Shown piece after piece: positions 8,231 through 16,923 of a stretch of DNA of 64,000 nucleotides. Source of the stretch: Marinicella algicola (GTDB taxonomy: Bacteria; Pseudomonadota; Gammaproteobacteria; Xanthomonadales; Marinicellaceae); assembly GCF_028401385.1 (NCBI RefSeq), contig NZ_JAQOMR010000001.1, positions 2,172,501-2,236,500 on the forward strand, read 5' to 3'. The notes under the pieces were generated by a model. That model searched no databases. It worked only from the letters and a program-made list of their open reading frames with translations, and had not been told where the DNA came from. Made by a program: the position numbers and the translations under genes. Every line of letters begins with the position of its first letter. Position 1 is the first letter of the stretch.

Positions 8231-9085
8231 AGCGCGCGGCCTGACCGCTCCGGCTGCCAGGTCGTTCCTGAAGAAAACGCAGATCAGCCCGGTCGCCACG
8301 AGGATCTGCGCGGCGAACTGGAAGACTGGCAGGAAGTCCGGGCCGATCGACGCCAGCGAGATCAGCAGTGTCCCGCGTGCCAGCGACAGGAGCGCGATGT
8401 AGAGCAGGCAGACCGCGAGGGCCCCGCCGCCGAGCGTCGCGGCAAAGGCGCGGAAATAGAGGTACATCGCCCAGGATGGCACGATGTAGGTGGCATAGGC
8501 GGCCAACAGGATGAGCGTGCCGTAAGCCTCCGACTGGATGACATTCTCTGCCTGCGGCGGGGCCGCGAACTGCATCAGGAACTGCTCTAGAACCGGAAGG
8601 ATATTGTCCAAGGCAAAGAGGAGCAGCGTCGCGATCACCCCGCCGATGGCGAAGATTCCGTATTTTCGGAGGCGGTCCCCGAAAGGCGCTGCCAGTGCGG
8701 CCGTGAGCAGGACGAGCACGGAGAAAAGAAGAACCTTGGCATAGACGGCAACTTGCGGAAGAAACGCGAAGCCCCAGGCATTGGTGACGATGCTTTGCAT
8801 GACGGGCACGCGGACGAGTTGCTCGTAGAAGGCTGCCGTGCAGAAGAACAGCGTGGCGAGCGTGATCCAGCGGCCTTTCTTTTTCAGGCTCAGGACGAGA
8901 ATGACGGATATCGCGTAGAGCGCCACATGCCGCGACAGCGCAAGCAGCGCGGATTCCAGCCGGGTGACCCCGGTCTCGGGGTAGGGCACATGGAAGACCT
9001 GCTGGGCAATGATGTGTACGCTCAGCCCTGCAGTGCCAGCGAATGCGACAAGAAGAATGGCCCGGAGCGAAAAGATTGGCGACAT
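8192..9085 (-). CDS. Polytopic membrane protein of unknown function
   Basis: A 297-residue protein with about eight hydrophobic segments spread over its length (for example ILLVAFAGTAGLSVHIIAQ, HVALYAISVILVLSL, VLLFSVLVLLTAALAAPF, LILLAAYATYIVPSWAMYLYF). I do not recognise the family. The start at 9085 has AAGGA nearby. The last 20 or so residues overlap the methylase fragment in another frame, so the natural C-terminus may have been replaced when that remnant arrived. It stands alone in the accessory island with over 600 bases free upstream. Confidence 0.6.
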   Translation of the reverse strand: MSPIFSLRAILLVAFAGTAGLSVHIIAQQVFHVPYPETGVTRLESALLALSRHVALYAISVILVLSLKKKGRWITLATLFFCTAAFYEQLVRVPVMQSIVTNAWGFAFLPQVAVYAKVLLFSVLVLLTAALAAPFGDRLRKYGIFAIGGVIATLLLFALDNILPVLEQFLMQFAAPPQAENVIQSEAYGTLILLAAYATYIVPSWAMYLYFRAFAATLGGGALAVCLLYIALLSLARGTLLISLASIGPDFLPVFQFAAQILVATGLICVFFRNDLAAGAVRPRASESSVTGLPAST

Positions 9086-9713
9086 GCTGATCCTTTTCTG
9101 GAAACACTAACGGTTCTCATTCGTTTCGTAAGTGTCACGCAGTCGGGCTGTCAACGGCGTATGGAAGAGGCTGGCCGATCAGCGCCGCCCGGCAAGCCCG
9201 CCGCCTGCCCGTGCCAGGCGAGTTTCCGCACGACCTGCTCCCACAGTGCGCCCCTTCTTTGAACCGCTGGATGTCGGATCTTTCCGGTTCTAGTCACGAT
9301 AACGGGACTGGAAGTGCAGACCTGTTCGATAATAGATAAAACGCGCCTGGCGAGACGTTTTTGCCGCCACAACAGGCGGCCGGCGGCGACACGGGTCGCA
9401 CCGAGATCATTCCTTGCATTGTAGGATATGTCCGGATCTGCCAAACACCGCGTCGCCAGCGCAGGCAACCAGGTGCAGTGAGGATTCTTTGTGCTTACCG
9501 GACGGGACTATGTTTGGCGACTGCCCCGTCATTTGCAGCTTTGGCGGGCTGCAGCCCCTGGATCCGGGCAACATACAAGCCGCTGAGCAACGCACTTGCA
9601 CCTCGATCGCCTGCACGAGAGACTTTGTACATTGTCAACTGTCAGAGTTGCCGGAAGAACGAGACTACCAGTTTGATATGTTGTTAAAAAACGAAACACC
9701 AAGGAGTTAATTT
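9086..9713. other. Long intergenic stretch in the accessory island
   Basis: About 630 bases between the divergent membrane protein and DUF2165 genes. The longest frame (9151-9468, minus) has a basic stretch WRQKRLARRVLSIIEQ and could be a remnant of a phage DNA-packaging small subunit, but the resemblance is too weak to call. It should hold the promoters of both flanking genes. I see no clear repeat, tRNA or attachment site. Confidence 0.4.
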
Positions 9714-10211
9714 ATGATGACTATCAGGCTGTCAAAATCCTTGATGGTTCTTGCCATTGCTTTTTCGCTTCGCTAGTGGCATTTGGCAACATCACGGACT
9801 ACGGTTCTAATTTCGCTTTTGTTCACCACGTTTTTTGATGGATACGATCTTCCCAGATTCATCGATTAAGTACCGGGCCATTGAATCCGAAGCACTCCAC
9901 CATGCAGGGTATATCTTCATTATTGCACTGGAAACACTCACCGCGCTCCTTTGCTGGGTGGGAGGTCTTAAGTTACTTGCCGCCAGTGGCAGCTCCGCGA
10001 ATGAGTTTAACGCCCGCAAGAAATGGGCGATAGCAGGTCTAACCATAGGTTTTCTGACTTGGCAGGTAGGCTTCATGTCGATTGGCGGTGAATGGTTCGG
10101 CATGTGGATGTCCCAACAATGGAACGGCGTGGAAAGTGCCTTCCGTTTTTCATCACGATCATTGCCGTTTTGATTTATCTTGCTCTCCCTGATACGGATA
10201 ATGCCGTCTAG
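9714..10211 (+). CDS. DUF2165 family small integral membrane protein
   Basis: Repaired length about 165 residues with four hydrophobic segments. The N-terminus MMTIRLSKSLMVLAIAFF and the core HHAGYIFIIALETLTALLCW, FNARKKWAIAGLTIGFLTW and IGGEWFGMWMSQQWNGVESAF match the DUF2165 pattern; function is unknown. The ATG at 9714 has AAGGAG seven bases upstream. Two frame breaks, one in the T run near 9762 and one in the run of five T near 10145, each repaired by one added T. The second repair yields the hydrophobic end FFITIIAVLIYLALPDTDNAV with a stop at 10209-10211. Confidence 0.82.
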
Positions 10212-10254
10212 CGAAGGCAGTTCAGGCCCTTCAAAAACTCGACCAATGACGTCT

Positions 10255-10277
10255 CGCCCTCCTTCGCGAAGAGGGCG
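10255..10277. repeat. Hairpin downstream of DUF2165 gene
   Basis: CGCCCTC (10255-10261) pairs with GAGGGCG (10271-10277) around the self-complementary loop CTTCGCGAA. It is 44 bases after the DUF2165 stop. It lacks a T run, so it is not a classic terminator; it may end or protect the transcript, or be a short dispersed palindrome. Confidence 0.45.
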
Positions 10278-10347
10278 GTCTTCGCATTTGAAATCCAGCG
10301 AGAGCTGCGTCAGTGTCCGATTTTCGTGAGTGAATTTACTCGTCACC

Positions 10348-10662
10348 TCACCCACCCTTCATCGCCTGCATCAGCCCATCGGACAGCCAGACGCCGAACC
10401 CGGTCCCGGCCATGGCGGCGCCGAGGATTTAGCTCCGGCGGATCTGCTTGATCTTCTGATACTCGGCGACAAACTCTTCGGTTTCACCGAGACGTTCGGA
10501 TAGCGCCCTGTTCTGCTCGAGCAGACGTTCGTTCTGATGCTCGACATGGTTCAGCCGGTCGTGGATTTCATCGTGACCGCTACCGTTTTCATCCACCTTG
10601 CGGATCAGGGCATCAAGTTTGCCCTGAACCTATCCCAGACGACGCGCAAGATCGACCGTCAT
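10348..10662 (-). pseudogene. Phage coiled-coil accessory protein with in-frame stops
   Basis: From the ATG at 10662 the frame reads MTVDLARRLG, a TAG, VQGKLDALIRKVDENGSG, HDEIHDRLNHVEHQNERLLE, LGETEEFVAEYQKIKQIRRS, a TAA, then ILGAAMAGTGFGVWLSDG to a TGA at 10348. The layout, a heptad-rich coiled coil followed by a hydrophobic C-terminal segment, is typical of small proteins beside the lysis genes of rhizobial prophages (DUF1515-like). Two in-frame stop codons rather than frameshifts indicate true decay. It is the last gene of the tail remnant on this strand. Confidence 0.6.
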
Positions 10663-10674
10663 GCCCTGCCCCCG

Positions 10675-10835
10675 TTATTTCAGAATTGCACGAAGCCCGG
10701 CGACGCCCGAGCCGACATAAAAACCCACTGGACCATGTTGCCCGCCCAGGCATCGAGCGGGGCGGGAAAGGCCGCGAACAACCAGAGACCGCCCGCACCA
10801 AGCTTTGCGAGCCACGTCACCAGCGCGGCGATCAT
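10675..10835 (-). pseudogene. Small phage membrane protein, holin-like
   Basis: About 53 residues: MIAALVTWLAKLGAGGLWLF, AAFPAPLDAWAGNMVQWVF, then after one added T near 10725, YVGSGVAGLRAILK and a stop at 10675. The ATG overlaps the TGA of the upstream phage J fragment (ATGA), which argues for a real gene pair. One or two hydrophobic stretches and the place between a tail-tip gene and a coiled-coil gene suggest a holin or lysis helper, but no family match can be claimed. It might still be translatable if the T deletion is a read error. Confidence 0.5.
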
Positions 10836-11405
10836 ACCGTCCCGGCCCAGTCAACAGAGACTGTCGGAATGGCGCCACCGCCGAACTCGGACGCATCGAG
10901 CGTCAACCCCATAACCGCACTGTCAGGAAAGGTCAGCCGATAGTCTTCGATGACCGTAAAGGACGACCAGTAGGTCTGATTGTTCGAGATCGTGCCATTG
11001 GCATCGTTGGACAGCAGCCGCACACGGAGATACCAAGGGCCAGTACCTTCCAGCAGTATCCGGTAGGCGCGGACATAGGGCGAGGTGCATTTGCCCGAGA
11101 TCGTATCGGTGCGCACCTCACGCCATGTACCATCCTCGGACCGGCGATCAATGGCGATATCGACCGCGTTCGCTTTGACATTGCCATTATCGGCATCAGT
11201 AAAGATCAGCTGCGGCACCTGAATGGTGATCGCACACGTTGCCGCCTGCCCCTGCTGGATCTCGACGCCAACGCCCTGTTCACTCTCGACAGCCGGAAAC
11301 CCGGCAAGTGCTGCCTGATCGGGAAAGCCATTGCGGGTCTCGAACGAACCGCCCTAGAAGTTGAACGTGCCGTCACTGTTCTGGACCGGCGCGTCATCGA
11401 ACCGA
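10832..11405 (-). pseudogene. Phage host-specificity (tail tip J) protein fragment
   Basis: The frame contains DDAPVQNSDGTFNF, a TAG, GGSFETRNGFPDQAALAGF, PAVESEQGVGVEIQ, then VDIAIDRRSEDGTWREVRTD, CTSPYVRAYRILLEGTGPWY, PDSAVMGLTLDASEFGG. This is the order of motifs in lambda-type tail tip protein J: DDTPVQNADG, GFPAVE, and the PDSA-GLT-DAS region. Only about 190 residues of what is normally over 1000 remain, with an in-frame stop, and the C-terminal part is missing because the frame ends in TGA overlapping the next gene. A relic of a lambdoid prophage tail. Confidence 0.72.
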
Positions 11406-11738
11406 TTTCGTGCTCGTGATCGCCGGGCATGCCGGCTGTTCGAATTTCTCCGCCATCAGAACAGCCCTCCTGCAAGCATGCCCCGCGCCCGGGATTTTTC
11501 CGGCAGGCGCTTGTCGACAGCGGCATGCCCCTGGGTGAAGCCTGTCCCGGTCGCATGGGCCGGCAGAAACCCGCTGAGCAAACCGCCTCCGAACAGACGC
11601 CAAGCGGTCCGTCGCCAACCAGGGCTGCCTGCGCTGCCGCCTCGATCAGCTTGTTGATGAGATTCGACAAATCCGCAGCTTGCGCCCATAAGGTGCAGGT
11701 ATCGGCAGGCCGATGGGCAGTTCTTCAGGAGGCGGATT
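11406..11738. other. Unassigned remnant sequence before DUF115 gene
   Basis: The minus strand has short open stretches in all three frames, for example NLINKLIEAAAQAALVGDG and FGGGLLSGFLPAHATGTGF, which look like pieces of one frameshifted phage protein, but I cannot name it. The right end carries the ribosome site AGGAGG of the next plus-strand gene. Confidence 0.35.
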
Positions 11739-12500
11739 ATGAAAGCACTCAAGCGCGCCAACGCAGGCCTGTATTTCCTGCCCGAATATCTGCGCTTCGC
11801 TATCGGACACCGCCAAAGGCGTGCCGATTTTCAGGCCCTTGCCGCCAACAGGCGCAGACAGCGTATATTCATCATCGGCAACGGCCCGTCGCTCAAGGCA
11901 ATGAACCTCGACCAGCTGCACGGAGAAGACTATTTTCTATGCAATCATGCAGACCGTATCGCCTGGGCTCAGGGTCAACAAAACCCCTTCTATATCGCCG
12001 CTGACAAGCGTGTCATCGACGGTTACGCCAATGGCGCCCCCGCCGTAAGGGCAAACGTCTATTTTCTGGAAGAAGGCTTCAAACCGCTCCTTCCGGCTGA
12101 CTTTGTCAGGGATGCAAGGATCATCTGGTTTGCCAGCGCAAAGGGCGGCACCCAGAACCGCGGGCTCTCGACGCACCCGTGGATCAGCGTCGCCGGAGGC
12201 CAGACAGTGCTGCTGTCGGCCACACAGATCGCCCTGTTCATGGGATATCCTGAAATTTTTATTCTCGGCTGCGACCTCAACTACACCACGCCGGAGCCAT
12301 ACGCCTATGCCGTCACTGAAGGTGAATTCCGTGCTGCACGGCGAGACGAAGACAAGATGATCCGGAACACCAATGTGGGTTTTGCCCGGCTGACGGCCGG
12401 TTCGGCACGACACAATCAGCGCATCCTCAATGCCGGCATCGGCGGCAATCTCGGAACTTTGCCGCGTGTGCGCTTTGACGACATTTTCAGGGCAACCTGA
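11739..12500 (+). CDS. DUF115/GT42-like protein, putative glycosyltransferase
   Basis: A 253-residue cytoplasmic protein. The key pattern is IFIIGNGPSLKAMNLDQL, then FLCNHADRI, then VAGGQTVLLSATQIALFMGY and EIFILGCDLNYT, the layout shared by DUF115 proteins and by GT42 sialyltransferases such as Campylobacter CstII (GNGPSL near the start, a central helix, then YxEIYLxGxDF). It may add a nucleotide-activated sugar to a surface glycan. The ATG at 11739 has AGGAGG upstream. It converges on a second sugar enzyme and borders phage debris, which suggests acquisition by transfer. The exact activity is not predictable. Confidence 0.65.
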   Translation: MKALKRANAGLYFLPEYLRFAIGHRQRRADFQALAANRRRQRIFIIGNGPSLKAMNLDQLHGEDYFLCNHADRIAWAQGQQNPFYIAADKRVIDGYANGAPAVRANVYFLEEGFKPLLPADFVRDARIIWFASAKGGTQNRGLSTHPWISVAGGQTVLLSATQIALFMGYPEIFILGCDLNYTTPEPYAYAVTEGEFRAARRDEDKMIRNTNVGFARLTAGSARHNQRILNAGIGGNLGTLPRVRFDDIFRAT

Positions 12501-12521
12501 CTGTCAGGCATACGGCGCAGT

Positions 12522-13249
12522 TTATTCCAACGCAGCAGCGAACTTCGAACCACGAAAGAGCTGTTCCATGCTGATTTTCGTCCTGGCGCGGTTTTGAGTG
12601 CCGTGCGCACCTCGTCCGGCGCGTCGTCGCTGCGGAACTCCCAGATCTGCCCATTCGAGGGAGCCTGTGCTTTCAGGCGCCGAGAGGCCTGATTTTGGCG
12701 CACAACCGGACGTTTCTCCAACCCCAGCGCCATGAAAAGCTGATGCTTAAGCCGGCTTATCGGACGGCTCTTGACGCGTTTGTAGTAGGTTCTCGGCAAA
12801 TCACGAAAGACAATTTCTCTCTCGCAGCGGGCGTTGTGAACCGCGAGCATCAACAGCAGCTGGTCCCATACAAACGGGTATGTTTCACAATAGCAGCACC
12901 ACAGCTCGACAATCCGCCGCGCGCCATCGGTGTTGGCAAAGAAAACCGTACCGCTGTTCAGGCTCCAGCCGTCCGTAGCGTAGGCTGCTATATCCACCCC
13001 ATCAGCTGACAAGTCGGGCAATGGCGAGCAAAGCTCGGCATCGGCGTCGAGCCACCAGAAGCTTTCGTCCAGCCTGTTCGCCATTGAGCGCACGAAGACG
13101 GCCTTCTGGGCGCAGTTCTCGACCCATCTGGCCTTTGCCGGCAGCCCTTCGATGACATAATCCATGTCCTGTTTCTGCAGACTCTTTTCGAGCGTCTGCA
13201 CCTCGACCGCGTAGGGCGTATCAAGTGTAAAATAGCTGATGATCTTCAT
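12522..13249 (-). CDS. Glycosyltransferase-like protein (nucleotide-diphosphosugar fold)
   Basis: About 240 residues. Visible: MKIISYFTLDTPYAVEVQTL, then ESFWWLDADAEL with a DxD motif for metal-nucleotide binding, DIAAYATDGWSLNSGTVFF and a C-terminal basic part. The architecture resembles small bacterial glycosyltransferases that scan a sugar nucleotide, but I cannot give a family number. The open frame continues into the convergent gene, but one added A in the run near 12578 gives ISMEQLFRGSKFAAALE and a stop at 12522, 21 bases clear of the DUF115 stop; I take this as the true end. Together with the convergent gene it could form a glycan-modifying pair. Confidence 0.65.
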
Positions 13250-13290
13250 ATAGCTCTTGGGGCGCCTCTGATATCACTGTTGAAAACAGC

Positions 13291-14646
13291 TCATGCAGCG
13301 TGGCGCACATTCGCGATCACGTCAATGAGGCCAGAGACGACACGCTCGACCTGCGCGGGATCGTCGCCTTCCGCCATCACCCGGATCAGCGGCTCGGTGC
13401 CGGAGGGCCGTATAACCAACCGTCCCCTGCCCTTCAGTTCCGCCTCAGCCTCGGTGATCGCCTTTTGACGTTGCCGTCCTCCAGCGGGGCTGCGCCCGCC
13501 TGAATGCGGACATTGCGCAAGAGCTGAGGAACCGGTTCAAACTTGCGGCACACTTCGCTGACCGGCTTTCCCGCGCGTTTAACGGCGGCGAGGATCTGCA
13601 GGGCGGCGACCAACCCATCGCCGGTCGTGCCAAAATCGGAAAGCACGATATGCCCGGATTGTTCGCCGCCAACATTGTGACCGTGCTTGCGCATATGCTC
13701 AACGACGTAGCGGTCGCCGACCTTGGTGCGGACAAGATCCAGCCCCTTGCTATTGAGATGACGCTCAAGACCGAGATCCGACATGACCGTGGCCACAAGG
13801 CCGTTGCCCTTGAGCTCACCGTCCTCGGCCATATTGCCGACGATCACCGCCATCAGCTGGTCGCCATCGATGATATTTCCTTCTCGTCGACAACGATCAG
13901 CCGATCGGCGTCGCCATCGAGTGCAATACCGATATCGGCGCGGACTTCGTGGACCTTGGCCTGCAGCGTCTTCGGATAGGTCGATCCGCATTCCTTGTTG
14001 ATGTTGAGGCCGTCCGGCTCCGCCCCGATCGTAACCACGTCAGCGCCGAGTTCCCACAGCGCTGTCGGGGCCGCCTTGTAGGCTGCGCCATTGGCACAAT
14101 CGACCACGACACGCAGGCCATGCAGCGTCACATCGCGCGGAAGCGTGCGTTTGACGAATTCAATATAGCGGTAGATGTCGCCCTCAACGCGGCTGGCGCG
14201 CCAATCTCGCTGGAGCGGGCCAGTTGAGGATAATAGTTCTCGCGATCCACTAGCGCCTCGATCCGCGCCTCGATCTCGTCCGACATCTTGTATCCGTCAG
14301 GACCGAAAAGCTTGATGCCGTTGTCGGCATAGGGGTTATGGGAGGCAGAAATCATCACCCCGACATCGGCCCGGAGCGAACGGGTCAGCATGGCGACAGC
14401 CGGCGTCGGAATCGGGCCCAGGAGATAGACATTGAGGCCGGCGGCGGTGAAACCGGCGACCAGCGCATTTTCCAGCATGTAGCCGGAAAGCCGCGTATCC
14501 TTGCCGATCACCACGCGGCGACCATGATCGTTGCGGCGGAAAATCGTGCCCACCGCGATGCCAACGCGCATGGCAAGGTCGGGTGTCATCGGGAAAGTGT
14601 TGGATTGTCCGCGGATACCGTCGGTTCCGAAATACTTGCGTGCCAT
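13291..14646 (-). CDS. glmM: Phosphoglucosamine mutase
   Basis: Interconverts glucosamine-6-phosphate and glucosamine-1-phosphate for UDP-GlcNAc, peptidoglycan and lipopolysaccharide. [16 protein letters not shown] at the start, the active serine in [18 protein letters not shown], the metal loop [16 protein letters not shown] and the phosphate-binding [15 protein letters not shown] are all present. Three frame breaks, near 14200, 13880 and 13465, each fixable by one base, so the reading is spread over all three frames; the repaired protein is about 450 residues, the normal length. The start at 14646 has GAGGA five bases upstream. It is an essential gene, so the breaks are almost certainly sequence errors. 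Confidence 0.93.
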
Positions 14647-14830
14647 GTCGTTCCTCATCTGCGCCGCCCTGGGGCGACGGTCATATCTCTGCCGGGCTGT
14701 TAACGCGACCTCATGGCAGAAAAACCGCTCCAAGACACTTAAAATAACGTCAACAACGCTAACACGACGTTACCGTGACGTTTACCGACAACGCTGGAAA
14801 CGGATGCACTGATCGCGCCGCAAAAGGCAC

Positions 14831-14860
14831 AAAAAACCGCCGGGGCTGCCGGCGGTTTTT
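14831..14860 (-). terminator. Rho-independent terminator after ftsH
   Basis: On the minus strand AAAACCGCCGG pairs with CCGGCGGTTTT around a short CAGC loop and runs into T residues. It starts six bases past the ftsH stop. The T/A tracts on both sides make it a good two-way terminator, separating ftsH from glmM. Confidence 0.92.
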
Positions 14861-14865
14861 GTTTC

Positions 14866-16814
14866 TCAGTTGGGCTGCGGCTCGAAACCGTCGCCTTCCT
14901 TACTGTCGGAAGGCTTACCCGATGGCGCATCCTTCTTGGGGCCCATGGAGGGGACTGCTGAGCCGCGCGAAGGCGGAGTGTCATCGCCAAGATCACGGGA
15001 GGGTTTCTCGCCCTTCAGGATGGACTTGATTTCATCACCAGACAGCGTCTCGTATTCGAGAAGTCCTTCGGCAACCGCGACAAAGCCGTCGTGGTTTTCC
15101 TTCAGGATACGCGTCGCCTCTATATAAGCTTCATCGATCAGGCGGCGCACTTCCGAGTCGATTTTCTGTGCGGTCGATTCGGAGACATTCTTGCTCTGCG
15201 AAACAGAATGGCCGAGGAAGACCTCCTGCTGATTCTCGCCGTAGGAAACCTGACCGAGCTCATCGGAAAAGCCCCATTGCGTCACCATCGCCCGGGCAAG
15301 CTTGGTCGCCTGCTCGATATCGGAGGACGCGCCGGAGGTGATGTTGTCCTTACCAAAGGTCAGTTCTTCGGCAACACGTCCGCCCATCATGATCGCAAGC
15401 CGCGAGATCATCCACTTGTAGCTCATGGAGTAGCGGTCGCCCTCGGGCAGCTGCATCACCATGCCAAGAGCACGTCCGCGCGGAATGATCGTCGCCTTGT
15501 GGACGGGGTCGGCCACCGGCACCTTTATCGCGACCATGGCGTGACCGGCCTCGTGATAGGCCGTGAGTTTTTCTCAGCCTCGGTCATGGCAGAGGAACGC
15601 CGTTCGGCGCCCATCATGATCTTGTCCTTGGCATCCTCGAACTCGGCCATGGTGACCAGACGCTTGTTGCGTCGTGCCGCCATCAGCGCCGCTTCGTTCA
15701 CCAGGTTCATCAGATCAGCACCGGAAAAGCCCGGCGTGCCGCGGGCAACCACCTTGAGGTCGACATTCGGCGCCAGAGGCGTGTTGCGGGCATGCACCTT
15801 CAGGATACGCTCGCGACCAACAATATCCGGATTCGGCACCACGACCTGCCGGTCGAAACGACCGGGGCGCAAGAGCGCGGGGTCGAGAACGTCCGGACGG
15901 TTGGTTGCGGCAATCAGAATAACACCCTCATTGGCCTCGAAACCGTCCATCTCGACCAGAAGCTGGTTCAGCGTCTGCTCACGTTCGTCGTTGCCACCAC
16001 CGAGACCGGCACCGCGATGACGGCCCACCGCATCGATTTCGTCAATAAAGATGATGCAGGGTGCGTTTTTCTTGGCCTGTTCGAACATGTCGCGTACACG
16101 CGATGCACCGACACCGACAAACATTTCAACGAAGTCGGAACCGGAAATCGTGAAGAACGGCACATTGGCTTCGCCGGCAACCGAACGCGCCAGAAGCGTC
16201 TTACCGGTCCCGGGCGGTCCGACCAGCAGCACGCCGCGCGGAATACGGCCGCCAAGGCGCTGGAATTTCTGCGGGTCACGCAGGAATTCAACGATTTCCT
16301 CAAGGTCCTGCTTGGCTTCATCAACACCGGCGACATCGTCAAAGGTCACCCGTCCATGGGCTTCCGTGAGAAGCTTTGCCTTGGACTTGCCGAACCCCAT
16401 CGCACCGCGAGAGCCACCTTGCATCTGGCGCATGAAGAACAGCCAGACACCGAGGATCAGCAGCATGGGCAGAAGCGTGCCAACATAGCTCAGGATACCG
16501 CCGGAGCCGTCATTCACCGGTTTGGCGGTGACGTCGACTTTGTTTGTCTCAAGCTTGTTCAGCAAGGAGTCATCAATGACCGGCGCATAGGTGTGGAAGG
16601 TCGTGCTGGCGCCACCGGAATAGCTGCCAGTGATGTTGTTCCCGGTAATGGTCACTTCCTTGACCCGGCCGGAATCGACATCATTCACGAATTGCGAGTA
16701 AGGCACCTGGTTCGCAGCATTCTGCGAGGGCGTCGACTGGAACATGCTGAAAAGCGCGACCAGCAGCAGCGCGATTATGGCCCACAGCGCAATATTGCGT
16801 AGGTTTGGGTTCAT
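14866..16814 (-). CDS. ftsH: ATP-dependent zinc metalloprotease FtsH
   Basis: Membrane-anchored AAA+ protease that degrades misfolded membrane proteins and short-lived regulators. About 648 residues when repaired. Two N-terminal membrane segments ([19 protein letters not shown] and a second near residue 110), Walker A GPPGTGKT, Walker [12 protein letters not shown], the second region of homology with [18 protein letters not shown], then the zinc motif HEAGH. The frame breaks at about 15573, in the A run just before HEAGH ([12 protein letters not shown] when one A is added). C-terminal tail is Pro/Gly/Asp rich as in other rhizobia. Start MNPNLRN at 16814 with GGGGAG upstream. Confidence 0.96.
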
Positions 16815-16923
16815 TAAACTCCCCGAAATCAAATTTCCGGCACATAGGATGCCACTGAATTACGCCTAACATAGGGTCCGCACCATGTCTTGCCAAGACA
16901 AGCAGGTTCCAAGATTCACTTTC

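Noticed and set aside
9151..9468. A complete phage terminase small subunit gene
   Set aside because: Only a loose basic-helix similarity; no conserved motif or ribosome site, so I only mention it as a possibility.
12416..12521. Overlap of the convergent glycosyltransferase and DUF115 genes
   Set aside because: One lost A explains the run-on; the repaired stop at 12522 lies outside the DUF115 gene.
14866..16814. Programmed frameshift in ftsH
   Set aside because: The break is in a plain A run without a slippery heptamer plus stem that I can see, and dozens of other genes here have similar breaks.
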